This document shows positions 10,953-22,331 of a DNA stretch of 64,000 nt, piece after piece. The first letter of the stretch is position 1, and each line of letters starts with the position of its first letter. Under the pieces are notes generated by a model. The model saw only the letters and a program-made list of their open reading frames with translations, did no database searches and was not told where the DNA came from. The translations under genes were made by a program, and so were the position numbers. The stretch is taken from NCBI GenBank assembly GCA_030848705.1, contig JAUIZM010000015.1:868001-932000 (forward strand). Direction: 5' to 3'. Source of the stretch: Heracleum sosnowskyi. Taxonomy: Eukaryota > Streptophyta > Magnoliopsida > Apiales > Apiaceae.

Positions 10953-11506
10953 GGATGGAACAAGAGACCTTCCAGTTCTGATGGACTGTGAAGCTGCTCA
11001 GGAGCATTCATGCTAATTTGCAGGGCACGTGTTCATGCTTATCTGTAAAGCACGAGTTCCTGAGTAGAAAATAGACTAGGAAAACAAATATGTAATTTCC
11101 ATATTTCATGTGTAATGTATCTTCAAGTATTAATGAAATTTGTCTATTTTCTCAATTGTTTGCTTCCTGTACTTGCCTGCAAAATTTGTTAGTAACACTC
11201 AAAGTGATATAGAGATAATAAATAATAAACTCTGTTAATAATGAAATTGAAATTGATAATTAAGACTGAAAACTTAATCAAAGACTAAGTAATAATCTAA
11301 TTGTCCAGAGTTTACCAGGAGTGTTGATGACAAATTAGCATAGAACCTCTGGTTTTCATACCAGCTTCAATATCTGAACATCAGGATTTGACCAATTGAT
11401 TTCCTGTCAGGATTGAGTCCTATCAGGATGTGATCAAAGATACATACCTTTCTGAATAACCATCAGGATTTGACAGTTATCAGGATTTCCTCTCTGTAGC
11501 TTTTCC
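10953..11506. other. 3' flank of small gene and rejoined family-A spacer
   Basis: Positions 10953-11200 read as a 3' UTR on the + strand and include an imperfect tandem duplication of about 26 bp (near 11007-11060). Near 11360 the sequence rejoins family-A spacer, which on the - strand has repeated ATCCTGAT words just after the pol stop. The foreign segment therefore spans about 10225-11360. Confidence 0.5.
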
Positions 11507-14500
11507 TCAGAAATTCTCAAAATTCATCATTCCAAGTTCATTCACCAACTTATTGAAAGTAGCTTTAGGTAGTGGCTTGGTGAATATATCAGCTAGTTGT
11601 TGATCAGTAGGAACAAAGTGAAGTTCAATTGTTCCTTCCAGAACCTGTTCTCTTATAAAGTGATATCTGATACTTATGTGTTTAGTAAGAGAATGCTGAA
11701 CTGGATTTCCTGTCATTGCAATAGCACTTTGGTTATCACAATAAATAGGGATTTTTGAGTATGACAGGCCATAATCTAACAACTGATTTTTCATCCACAT
11801 TATCTGAGCACAACAACTTCCTGCAGCAATGTACTCAGCTTCTGCAGTTGAAGTGGAAATAGATTTCTGCTTTTTACTGAACCATGAAACTAGTCTTCCA
11901 CCCAAAAACTGACAACTTCCTGAAGTACTTTTCCTGTCTATTTTGCATCCTGCAAAATCAGCATCAGAATAACCACACAACCCAAAATCTGATTCCCTTG
12001 CATACCAAAGGCCAAGTGAAGGAGTGCCTTTGAGATATCTGAAAATTCTTTTGACTGCAATCAGATGTGGTTCTCTAGGTTTTGCTTGAAATCTTGCACA
12101 TAGACAGGTTGCAAACATGATATCTGGTCTACTGGCAGTGAGATACAATAAAGAGCCAATCATTCCTCTGTAGTGAGTTACATCTACCTCTTCACCTTGA
12201 TCAGGATCAAGTTTGGTAGCTGTAGCTATGGGAGTTGAAGCAGGAGTACTGTCTTGCATGTTAAACCTTGTTAGTAAATTCCTTGTGTATTTAGACTGAT
12301 TAATAAAAATCCCTTCATCAGTCTGTTTAACTTGAAGACCCAGAAAGTAACTCATTTCTCCCATCATGCTCATTTGATATCTTGACTGCATAAGCTTGGA
12401 AAACTTTTCACACAGCTTATTGTTTGTTGACCCAAAAATGATATCATCAACATAAATCTGAACTAACAGCAACTCCTTACCATGATTCAAATAAAATAGA
12501 GTTTTATCAATTGCACCTCTTTTGAATCCACTTTCCAGTAAGAATTGAGCTAAGGTTTCATACCATGCTCTTGGAGCTTGCTTTAGTCCATAAAGTGCCT
12601 TATCCAGTCTGTAGACATAATCTGGATATTTAGGATCAATGAAACCAGGAGGTTGTTCAACATAAACTTCTTCCTCCAGTTCACCATTTAAGAAAGCACT
12701 TTTAACATCCATCTGGAAAACCTTGAATTTCTTATGTGCTGCATAAGCAAGAAATATCCTGATGGCTTCTAGTCTTGCAACAGGAGCAAAAGTTTCATCA
12801 TAGTCAATTCCTTCTTGTTGGGAATACCCCTTTGCAACTAGCCTTGCTTTGTTTCTGATAATGACTCCATCAGAATCAGTCTTGTTCTTGAAAATCCACT
12901 TTGTACCAACAATTGATCTATTCTTTGGTCTTGGTACCAGTTTCCAGACTTCATTCCTTTCAAATTCATTCAGTTCTTCTTGCATTGCAGTAACCCAATC
13001 AGCATCTTTAAGTGCATCTTCAACTTTCTTAGGCTCCTCCTTGGATAGAAAGTTATTATATAAACATTCATTCTGAGTTGCACTTCTTGTTTCAACACCT
13101 GCATCAGGATCTCCAATTATCAAATCAGGAGTATGATCTTTTGTCCATTTCCTTGCTGGTGTCAAATTGTTTCTTGAAGTAGATGCTCCCCCTGGATTGG
13201 TGTTATCTTGATTGAAAGAATTTGATTGATTTGAAGCTCTCCCTGAATTATTGTTATGCCCTCCTGATGTGTTATCAGGATCTTCACTTGAATCAGTATC
13301 TAAAGAATTATGTCCTGATGATTGAGTTGACTCTGAACTTGTAGTTGAATGCCGTTGCTCCCCCTCAACATTAGCACTACTAGTTGTATCACTGTTGTTT
13401 GCATCATCAGTATTAGCACCATCAGTACCTGGTGAGTCATCAGAATTTGGTGACCCGTCAGTACTGGATGAATGGACAGCTTCTGATTCACTTTCTTCAG
13501 GTTCCTTGGAAGCTTCATTTTCAAATAACAATCTATCATGCGAGTCTTCAATGATTCCAGTTATCTTCTTATCATCAAAAGATACATGTATTGACTCCAT
13601 GACAGTTCTTGTTCTCAAATTAAAAACTCTGAAGGCTCTTGATGTAGGATAACCTATGAATATTCCTTCATCAGCCTTTGTTTCAAATTTCCCTAGCTGT
13701 TCAGGATGAGTTCTGAGAACAAAACATTTACAGCCAAACACATGCAAATGCTTCAGACTTGGTTTCTTCTCTTTGAGTGACTGATAAGGAGTGACACCAT
13801 GCCTGTTTATCAATGTGAGATTTTGTGTATAGCATGCTGTGTTGACTGCTTCTGCCCAGAAATATGTAGGTAATATAGCTTCTTCCAACATAGTTCTGCC
13901 AGCTTCAATAAGAGTTCTATTCTTCCTTTCTACTACTCTCTTTTGCTGAGGTGTGCCAGGAGCAGAGAATTGTTGAATGATTCCTTTGTATTTGCAGAAC
14001 TCTTCCATCTTTGAATTCTTAAATTCAGTACCATTATCACTTCTCAGAATCTTGACTTTGTACTTTGTGGTTGTCTCAATCATCCTCACATGATCCAACA
14101 GAACTTCAGGAGTTTCATCTTTTCTATGCAGAAAATACACCCAGGTGAATCTAGAATATTCATCAACAATTACAAGAGTGTACCTTTTCTTACTGATGGA
14201 CATGATGTTGACTGGACCAAACAGATCAAGATGTAGCATGTGATACGGTTCTTCAATAGAGGATTCTGATTTACTCTGGAATGATGTCCTTCTTTGTTTT
14301 GCTTTTTGGCATGCATCACAGAGTCCATCAGGTGTATATAAGACATTAGGTAATCCTCTTACTAACTCTTTCTTAACCAACTCATTGATGTTGCTGAAGT
14401 TGAGATGAGAAAGCTTCTTGTGCCAATTCCAACTTTCATCTATTGAAGCTTTACTGATGAAACATGTAGGGGAGTCATCAGTATCTGAGAGAATGTTGGC

Positions 14501-14845
14501 TTCATATATGTTACCATGCATGTAGCCAGTTAGTGCTGTCTTCCCTGTTGCTTTACTGACTACTTCACAATGTGTGGAATAGAAATTGACATGATAACCT
14601 CTGTCAGTGATTTGACTAATACTCAACAAGTTGTGTTTTAGTCCTTTCACTAGAGCTACTTTTTCAATGATGACATTTCCAATGATTATATTGCCATATC
14701 CCAAGGTTTGTCCAATGTTGCCATCTCCATAAGACACAGTTGGGCCAGCTTTTTCCTCATATTCTGATAACAGGGCTTTGTTTCCAGTCATGTGCACAGA
14801 ACATCCACTATCCATGACTAACACATTTTTCCTTTTACCCTGCAT
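11507..14845 (-). CDS. pol: Pol polyprotein, intact frame, 1112 codons (family A copia)
   Basis: The order is protease (VMDSGCSVHMTG near the N-terminus), integrase zinc region (WHKKLSHLNF ... CDAC), integrase core (LDLFGPVN; RSDNGTEF; QQKRVVERKN), a Ser/Asn/Asp-rich linker with purine tracts at 13356-13366 and 13184-13193, RT with YVDDIIFG, and RNase H (SDADFAG; STAEAEYI; CDNQSAI). The frame is uninterrupted. One oddity is that the near-invariant Asn-Gly before the catalytic Glu region is Lys-Arg here (codons 13937-13942), whereas the sister copy keeps Asn-Gly. Pol is in the same phase as gag, separated by TAG at 14861-14863. Together with nearly identical LTRs this suggests very recent activity, possibly with trans-complementation. 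Confidence 0.93.
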   Translation of the reverse strand: MQGKRKNVLVMDSGCSVHMTGNKALLSEYEEKAGPTVSYGDGNIGQTLGYGNIIIGNVIIEKVALVKGLKHNLLSISQITDRGYHVNFYSTHCEVVSKATGKTALTGYMHGNIYEANILSDTDDSPTCFISKASIDESWNWHKKLSHLNFSNINELVKKELVRGLPNVLYTPDGLCDACQKAKQRRTSFQSKSESSIEEPYHMLHLDLFGPVNIMSISKKRYTLVIVDEYSRFTWVYFLHRKDETPEVLLDHVRMIETTTKYKVKILRSDNGTEFKNSKMEEFCKYKGIIQQFSAPGTPQQKRVVERKNRTLIEAGRTMLEEAILPTYFWAEAVNTACYTQNLTLINRHGVTPYQSLKEKKPSLKHLHVFGCKCFVLRTHPEQLGKFETKADEGIFIGYPTSRAFRVFNLRTRTVMESIHVSFDDKKITGIIEDSHDRLLFENEASKEPEESESEAVHSSSTDGSPNSDDSPGTDGANTDDANNSDTTSSANVEGEQRHSTTSSESTQSSGHNSLDTDSSEDPDNTSGGHNNNSGRASNQSNSFNQDNTNPGGASTSRNNLTPARKWTKDHTPDLIIGDPDAGVETRSATQNECLYNNFLSKEEPKKVEDALKDADWVTAMQEELNEFERNEVWKLVPRPKNRSIVGTKWIFKNKTDSDGVIIRNKARLVAKGYSQQEGIDYDETFAPVARLEAIRIFLAYAAHKKFKVFQMDVKSAFLNGELEEEVYVEQPPGFIDPKYPDYVYRLDKALYGLKQAPRAWYETLAQFLLESGFKRGAIDKTLFYLNHGKELLLVQIYVDDIIFGSTNNKLCEKFSKLMQSRYQMSMMGEMSYFLGLQVKQTDEGIFINQSKYTRNLLTRFNMQDSTPASTPIATATKLDPDQGEEVDVTHYRGMIGSLLYLTASRPDIMFATCLCARFQAKPREPHLIAVKRIFRYLKGTPSLGLWYARESDFGLCGYSDADFAGCKIDRKSTSGSCQFLGGRLVSWFSKKQKSISTSTAEAEYIAAGSCCAQIMWMKNQLLDYGLSYSKIPIYCDNQSAIAMTGNPVQHSLTKHISIRYHFIREQVLEGTIELHFVPTDQQLADIFTKPLPKATFNKLVNELGMMNFENF

Positions 14846-14860
14846 CAGAATAGTAAAACA

Positions 14861-17173
14861 CTAGTCAGAATGTTTAGGAACCCACACTTGTTGGATTCCT
14901 TGTTCATGTATTTTATTAAATTTAACAGCAGAAGACTTTTTGACTTTAGCAGTCCTGACAGGATTTACTCCATCAGGATTTGCTTTGTCAGTATCAGTAT
15001 TAACAAAAGCATGCTTCACTATGACATTTTCAGTTCTCTCAGACTTTGTACTACTTTCAAACTTAGGCAATGGATCATAAAAGTTATAGTACAAATCATG
15101 ATACTATTTACATGTATAAATAGAATGCCATAGACTACCACAATGAAAACAGGAATTCTGTGGTTTGTAAAATACTGATCTATTCCTAACATCAGACTTA
15201 GGAAATTCAGCAATTTTCTTCTTACTCTTTTTACAATCAATAGAAAGATGATTAGAGTTACCACAGTTAAAACAACACTTTCTAGGTGCATTTGGGATAT
15301 ATTTATAACCATTCTCTTTATTGATCCCAACTTTACCATTCCTGTTTCTCTTAACAGTAGCTTCCTTTTTCTTATCTGTAACCTCACAGATTTTATCTTT
15401 AAGCTGTTTCTGAGACAATAGACCTACATTCTTAGTGACTTTGTTCATGACAGGTTTAGACTTTATAATTTTAATTCCTTGAGTAGAAGAAGATCCCTTT
15501 TCAAAAGTAGAATTGGAATCCTTACCAAAAACAAAATTAACAGGAGTAATCTTAGATTTGGTTGAGTCTATAACATGTCTATAGGTCTTTGGACTGACTG
15601 TCTCATCAATGACAATTTTCTCTGCTAATTTCTTATCTTCATCTGACTTATATCCTAGACACTCTTTCCAATTCTTAGAGGTATTAATCTCATGAAATTT
15701 CCTACCAGAGTCTGTCCAGGTTCTGATTTTCTCATTAGCAGATTCAAGTTCTTTTTCAAGGGAAGTACATTTAGATGTCATCTCTAAGTGCATGTGTTTA
15801 GCATTATCACATTCTTTTTGTACTTCTTGCATACGAGAAAATTCAGCTTCTATTATCTCATTCCTCTTTCTAAGGTCAGACATCTCAGATAAGATTCTAG
15901 TATTCTCAGCAGTTTGACTTCTAAAGCTAATATGTAATGACTTTAGAAAACGTCTTAACTCAGAAGCATTATCAGTATCAAAATCAAAGATAGTATTTAG
16001 TACCTTATCATCAGGAGCAGCAGTTACATCAGCATTGGCCATTAACGCATAGTTAACTACCTCAGTATCAGATTCTGAGGAAGAGTCCATCCAATCCTTG
16101 CTTGATGTGATGAGTGCCTTTGTCTTGTTGCATTCAGAAGCAAAGTGACCCATACCATTACACTTGTAGCATCTAACCTTTGACTTGTCAAATTTGCTAC
16201 CCTTGATGTCCTTCTTGATATACTTGTCTTTGTTTGCTTTGAAGGTCTTTTTCTGAAAGTTGCCTTGTCTTCTATTCTTCCTGAACTTCATCCTTCTGAA
16301 GTTTCTGACAATCATAGCAACCATCTCTTCCATGTCTGAATCAGAAGATTCATCACCAGTATTGGCATCAGGATTGCCATCAGTATCTGATGAAGAGTCG
16401 TCAGGATCTGACTCAGCTACTCTTGCTTTCCTTCTAGAGACCTCCATAGCTTTCCCTTTTGATTTTGCTTCTACATTCAAAGCAATTGACTTTGCCTTGC
16501 TGCTTTTCTTGTTCTTTCTCTGTTGAACTTCAAGATCATGAGTTCTTAGCATCCCATAGATCTCATCAAGAGACACAATGTTCAGATCATACTGGTGTCT
16601 AATGATTGAGGTCTGAGTATCCCATTCTTCAGGTAAAGCTCTAAGAAATTTGGTGTTTGAATCTTCAGTTTCATATACTTTGTCAACTAAGGATAAGCTG
16701 TTCAATAGTGTCAGAAATCTATCATATAGATCAGTCAGGCTCTCTTCAGGTCTTGCATCGAATTGCTCATATTCTTGAATCAATAGAGCCCTTCTGTTTT
16801 TCTTAACAGATGCAGATCCCTGGCACTGAGTTTCCAAAGTATCCCAGATTTCTTTTGAAGACTTGCATGCAATCACTCTGTTTGACATGACAGCATCAAG
16901 GCTATTATGCAAGATATTCTTTATCTTTGGTTCCCTGAGTACATGAGCTTTTTCTTCTGGAGTCCATTCAGCTTTAGCTTTGACCACATAATGTTCTGGT
17001 ACTGTATCTGTTCGTTCTACGAACTTTGTTGGTATATATGGTCCATCACGAATCCTGTCCAAGTAGTCAGGATCCATAGCCTCCAGGTACATCAGCATCT
17101 TTACCCTCCATGTAGGATATTCTGATATCTTCAAGATGGGAATCTTCATGGTTTCATACTTGGTTGTCGACAT
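14861..17173 (-). pseudogene. gag: gag with one premature TAG (family A)
   Basis: The ATG at 17173 begins MSTTKYETMKIPILKISEYP, a UBN2-type copia Gag. Three CCHC knuckles follow: CYKCNGMGHFASEC (about residue 335), CFNCGNSNHLSIDC and CFHCGSLWHSIYTC. TAG at 15104-15106 falls just after the third knuckle where the sister copy has GAT; the frame then continues in phase to TAG at 14861-14863. The truncated 689-aa product keeps capsid and nucleocapsid regions. The second stop precedes pol and matches a stop in the sister copy, so it may be the natural gag terminator. Confidence 0.85.
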
Positions 17174-17209
17174 CTTTAGATCGTATCTGATTCAGAATTA
17201 AATCAGGCT

Positions 17210-17223
17210 GCTCTGATACCAAT
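17210..17223 (-). other. Primer binding site (initiator tRNA-Met type)
   Basis: GCTCTGATACCAAT abuts the 5' LTR. On the element strand it reads ATTGGTATCAGAGC, the standard copia site complementary to the 3' end of initiator tRNA-Met. Confidence 0.85.
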
Positions 17224-17833
17224 TGTTGCCTAGTAAATAACAATTGTAGAAGGGGGTTGAATACAATTGTATAAGATTCTCGACTTTATATAACACAAAT
17301 ATGAAAGATCAATAACAATAACAATAACAGCTTTATTAACTTTGATATAAAACTGTTACAAACTCTCTTAAGAAATTCTGATGTTCTTAAGAGCTGCTAG
17401 CTTACAAAAACTCTCTCAAGAAATTCTGTTCTTAAGAGCTTCTCTCCGATTATGTTCTCTCTCGAATGAATACATAAATCGAAACCAAGACTGTGTTTAT
17501 ATAGTGCACACAGCTTCTCTATCAATAACAAGATAAGTCCTAATCAATAACAAAGATAGAAACCTATCCTTAATCGATAGCTACATTCTACAAACCAGGA
17601 ACAAATAGAATAAACTTCCATGTTTATCTAGACTCCAAATATAACTCGAAGTAGGAATCCTGATCAGCTTCAAGTTCTGATGATCAAACCTGATCATAGT
17701 CTGAGTAGGAATCCTGATGATCAATAAGATACTGACGCTTGATCAAATACTGATGACCATGCAATACTGATGACGTCAGCAATCCTGATCAGTTGAGTCT
17801 AGCTTCTGACGATCATTGAATTCTGATCTAACA
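17224..17833 (-). repeat. 5' LTR of family-A element
   Basis: 610 bp, with 3 differences from 5804-6413. TATA box at 17496-17503 (complement) and hairpin at 17240-17270. TSD CGCCG follows at 17834-17838. Confidence 0.95.
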
Positions 17834-17838
17834 CGCCG

Positions 17839-20800
17839 AAGAGGAGACCATGGAGTGTATGAAGATGAAGAGCAATGCCATAACCGCTCTGATAAGGAAG
17901 AACAACTATCTTCCAGGGGTACCCACTGTTCTCACTGAATATCTAAGAACGGTGCCCCTACCACTTCTACCCCCAGGGGAACAGGTAAATCAAGGTAACA
18001 TTCCTGAACCTGAACTGGCTCCTGAACCACAACCTATGGATGTTGATCCAGAGCCCTCAGTGGCCATTCCAGACCAGGAGGTTGCAAACCCACAACCTCT
18101 AACCACGGTCGAAGAGCCTTTGGAAGAGCCAAATGAAACAATAAACGAGCCTCCTTCTCCTCCTATACCCAATATTCAGACATCCGTGAGTGTAGAGGGA
18201 GATAGTGCCTTAGCAGCACCACATAAGGAGATACACCCTTCAACAGCAGCTCTGTCTTCCTCTAAAAGGAGACGAACAGAAACCGAGGCAACTGTTGATA
18301 CTTTATTTCAAACTTCCAAAGCGCCCTTTATTGATTTTTCTGATGCTGATTGGGCTACGCTAACGAAAGCTATATCTGAACCATTAGCTCAATCAGGTAA
18401 GGAAGAATTGACGGAAGCAACTGGTGTTCCGACCATATTACGGTCAGGTTCACTGGTTGAAGGTTCTAAGAACCAAGGGTCTTCACAGACGTCGAGAGAA
18501 GGCTTTGACCTAAATGCACAATCTAAAGGGTCATTGTCTACCTCCCCAGATGGAACATATCTGGATCCTGCGGGTAAAGGGTCTGACGTAGGTGCAGATC
18601 GGCAACTCGTTGACAATGAATCAATTACTATTGAGGAGTCAACTGAGGTAAAGTCTTCACAGACTATCGGGGAAGATTCGGGATCTCTGCTGTTAAAAGA
18701 GCCTGTTTCGAACCCCCTAGAGATTCAAACTCTAGATCCTACAAAGGATATATCATCTAAGGATGATCAGCAACTTGGTTTAACCAAGGACGGGGACTTG
18801 CGAAGCCCCATTGCACCACCGGTGACCTCCTTAAGGACGGCTACGGTGTTTTCTTCTGCAGGTACAATCAACACAAAGGATTTGAGTGAAACAAAAACAC
18901 TTACACCTGGCCTGAGTGGGAAAGTAAAAATGATTCAAACACTGACAGAAATGTTGAGTGTACACCCAGAGCCAAATGTGAGGAGTGACACCCTAACCCT
19001 CCCTAATATTGATGATTTGCTGTTACCGACAGAAAGAGAGCTACAAGTTCAATCTTCCCTCAAGGAGATGACAGTTCGTGACAAAGAAGGAAATCCATTA
19101 TTCAAGGTTCCACTGCGACCTTCCTTTGACCAAGGGATCTCCTCTAGTCAAGCCAATGCTTCTTTAAAGTCTATTCAAGAGAAGGTTGACTTGGTTGCAG
19201 CTGATTCCAGAAGAACATTCAGGGTCATTGGCAGTGCATCTGGCACTATAACAGGTACGAAGCAGGCAGTGGACTCCTTAAAGAAGGAAGCTATGGACGA
19301 ACTGATCGAGTTGAGGACGGACGTAAAGGAACTTAAAGATGGTTTCATGAATGAAGTGGATGCTTTGCAACAAGGACAAGAAGCTTTGAAAGAAGACGTT
19401 CTGGTTATCCGGGATGGTCAATCTAGGGTAAAAGATGCAATGAACACCCTTTCTAGAGTGGAGTCTAAGCTGAACCAGAGATTGGACAAAATTGAGAAGA
19501 CTACCAACTCCAGATTGGATGACATTGACCTGAAGCTGGCTTCTATGCAAGAGATGAATAAGGATCTGCTAGATTTCATGGAAAATCAAAGTGATGGAGT
19601 ACAGTCGATATGGACTATGCTGAAGAACCAATAAACTGGCCAACCTGGTCCTTCAAATCAGCAACCTGATCCTTCTACTACCTTTTATGCTGAGGATGCT
19701 TTCATCGAGGATTCCTTAACTAAGGGGGAGAAAGTTGGAGAAGGGGAGAAAGAGAAGCCTAAGGATGGATGGGGAGTTTGGGAGACAGTTGAAGCTATTC
19801 CTATCAGACAGTACTGGATAGAGGAACTTGTAGAAGAAGAGAAGGAGAGTGAAGAGGAATTTGAGGTCATGCATGAGCAACCTAATCAAGAGGAGCATGA
19901 GCCATATTATCCAGAGCCCGTTGAACATCCAATCTGGGAGGATATTATGGAAGAAGAAGCAAATTCTCTATCACCTGAAGAAGAAGCTGCCTTGGAAGCA
20001 ATAAGAGCTCAGAGAGCTGCAATAGATGCCAGGCAAGCTGAGAAAGAGAAACAACAAGCAATTCTGAGGAGTGAAAAACTGAAGAGATTCAAAGTGTATA
20101 ATGAAGTGAGGAAGAAGAAGATGATAGATCTGGCAAAGAAAGATGGTACTGAATGGGAAATGGCTTATAAAACCTTTTGCGGAGTTGAAGACGGATTAGA
20201 AGTCAACGAAAATGCTGAGGTGGAAGTTATTATTCAGGACATCAGAAGTGCTAATCTTGAAGATCAGACTTACTTTAAAGCACTGAGAAGCTCTATAATC
20301 TGTCTGAATGCTGGGGTTAAAGCAAATGGTGCATGGAGCTTATTAATCAGTTTTCTGGAGAAAGGTACATTTGTGATTTCCACTAAGTTTTTAGAACAGA
20401 GGACATATACAGAATTGCAGGCTATACTCATCAAGATCCAAAGAACTACAAGGCTAAATGAACTGCTCCGTGAGCATGTTAAGGAGATCGTGATGAAAGT
20501 CGGTCCAGAGATTACTGAAGATCCTCCAATGGTTAGATTCATGACGAATGACTTGTTCAGAATCTGCTATTTGGCTGAGGACAAACTAAGAGACTACCCA
20601 AGCAACTATCTAATCTCAGTTGAGAAGTATCTTAGATCCACTGGATTCTCATCAACGGAGAAGGACAAAGCAGCAGACACTCTTAGAAGATTTCTAATGG
20701 AGAATGTTCCTTACTATAGGAAAAGAGTGGAAAGAGGATTGGAAGTGCATACCAGACTGCCAAACATGCCAAAGCTAAACAAGAAAGATGTTAACATTGC

Positions 20801-20963
20801 ATGGTTATGGGCTGGAGTGGGTCAAGAGGTTGAATATATTGGAAGACACATCCAAGGAGCAATCCTTAAACCTGGAGAACCACTGCACTATCTATCAGTG
20901 ATTGATTATCAAGCTGCTAACTCCGATCCAATGATTGAAGAAGGTGAGATTGGAATGGACTGA
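17839..20963 (+). pseudogene. env-like ORF, C-terminal part, one in-frame TAA (family B)
   Basis: This continues the frame that starts at 5122. Without the insert and one TSD copy the total is 3807 nt, a multiple of three. TAA at 19632-19634 is the only stop; the frame is open on both sides and ends at TGA 20961-20963. The first part is acidic with Pro/Glu/Ser-rich linkers and an amphipathic, probably coiled-coil stretch (about 19150-19610). The part after the stop has a Glu-rich helix (EEEAALEAIRAQRAAIDARQ) and a folded C-terminal domain. Purine tracts at 19722-19734 and 19738-19757 match the position of tracts in other families. The product is not obviously membrane-bound. Confidence 0.8.
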
Positions 20964-21185
20964 AGATTGAAGCAAAGAACAAAAGAACTATCAGCTCAGA
21001 CTAGAGGAGCAACTTCATTGTACAAGTTTAATTGTTTTTTGATTTATGAAATCTGGAAATGTATATATATCTGATCCAGAATGCATTTAATATTATTACG
21101 CTGTCTTACTTTAATTAGTTTCATGTTTCCTTAGTTAGTTGAGTTATCCTCGAAGTATTTGCTTGTCGAACTCTATCCAATCAAA

Positions 21186-21196
21186 TAGGGGGAGAT
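21186..21196 (+). other. Polypurine tract of family-B element
   Basis: ATAGGGGGAGAT directly precedes the LTR start TGTAAAGC at 21197. Confidence 0.85.
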
Positions 21197-22331
21197 TGTA
21201 AAGCATAATGTAACATAAGATGTAAAAGAGATAACTACAACTCAACAAAGGATAAGACAGACAATAGTATTAACAGAAGCACAGGAATCCAGAATCAAAG
21301 AAGAAAAGGTAAACTCAAAAAATCAAAATACGTTATGTATTCTTGAAGTCCGTAAACAGGTCACGGAAAGAAGTTCATGAAAATGTTCAGGCCTCAGTGA
21401 GAGCAAAAGGAACAAGACTTTCAAGATGACAGAAGTATGTGAATGATTTAGGGTTAAGTACCACGGGATTCCAGTGATTTAAATGAAGCAACCAGAACGA
21501 CAAAGGACTTATCAGCAGCATTGAATTGAAGACATAAAAGAAGAATTGATCAAGTGTTATTCATCTGTGAACCAGACCAGTTGCACTAGGTGACGGCACT
21601 AAGAAGATCAAGTTGTTTTATCGTCTCAGAAGAAATTGATACAGTCTATTACTTAAACACCCAGGAGCTCAGAGTAATCATTAAAAGTCAAAAGACAAGA
21701 AAATGATTCGATAGTTTTTCTATTTAGAAAACTATCGAATGGAATGAAAAGTGATTCAAAGTAAACCAAAATGAATCAATTTGGCATTCGATAGTTTTGT
21801 TTTAAAAACTATCGAATGGTAAAATGATTTATTTCATTCGATGGTTTTTCAAACCATTCGATGGTTTTTAAATTGTGGAGCAAGTGAAAAGTATTCTTTG
21901 TCTGACAGGTTGATGAAGATCCAACGGCCAAGATTGTTTGTTCAAGTTTGGTTCGATGGTTTTTTAATTGAAGACTACAATTAATACTGAGAGAAGAGTG
22001 TGTCTTCTTCAGTTAAGGCATTCAACACAGAAACATTACTGAGAGAGAGAACTGAGCCGGAGAAATTATCAGAGAATTAATAGTGCTCAGAATTTGATCA
22101 TTGTTTTGTATTTGTGTAACCTTAAACTCATTGAAGCTAATCTACGGATTAGAAATTGTAGCACCCCTCGAGGTTTATATTTATAAAAAGATATATTCCC
22201 CGAAACTTGATTTGGTTTGGTGTGTTTGATTTCGTTATAGAACTGAAAGATTAATCCGCGAACGAAATTGAATTATTTGTGAGTATCGTATTCAACCCCC
22301 CCCCCCCTTCTACGATACTTTGGACCTAACA
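21197..22331 (+). repeat. 3' LTR of family-B element (1135 bp)
   Basis: It starts TGTAAAGC after the polypurine tract and ends CCTAACA. The U3 has two perfect inverted repeats built from the TTCGATAGTTTT word (21706-21740 and 21785-21818), followed by a drifted form TTCGATGG (21837-21960). A hairpin at 22282-22319 lies 12 nt from the end and contains a run of 12 C (22296-22307). Confidence 0.88.
22282..22319 (+). other. LTR terminal hairpin (family B stem)
   Basis: AGTATCGTA (22282-22290) and TACGATACT (22311-22319) form a perfect 9-bp stem. The loop begins TTCAACCCCC and ends CCTTC, the same loop as family A but with a different stem. Confidence 0.85.

Larger units (their letters stand above)
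5804..17833 (-). mobile_element. Complete SIRE-type Ty1/copia element, family A, recently inserted (12.0 kb)
   Basis: Two 610-bp LTRs (5804-6413 and 17224-17833) begin TG and end CA. They are flanked by the 5-bp TSD CGCCG at 5799-5803 and 17834-17838. I count 3 differences between the LTRs. A primer site (17210-17223) and a polypurine tract (6414-6422) place the 5' LTR on the right, so the element reads on the - strand: gag, pol, foreign segment, env-like ORF. Pol is open throughout, while gag and the env-like ORF each carry one nonsense codon. Compared with the family-A copy at 31151-42962, about 1.1 kb between pol and the env-like ORF has been replaced by unrelated sequence holding a + strand gene. 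Confidence 0.95.
1..22331 (+). mobile_element. SIRE/Maximus-type Ty1/copia element, family B, 5' end outside window
   Basis: Reading left to right there is the gag 3' end, pol in copia order (protease, integrase, reverse transcriptase, RNase H), a 1.4-kb interval, an env-like third ORF, a polypurine tract and a 1135-bp 3' LTR. The third ORF after pol is the known hallmark of the SIRE/Maximus lineage. The 5' LTR and primer site lie left of the window, so TSD and age cannot be read. The element is split by a complete family-A element (5804-17833). Removing that insert and one TSD copy restores the env-like frame, so the insertion is younger. Confidence 0.9.
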
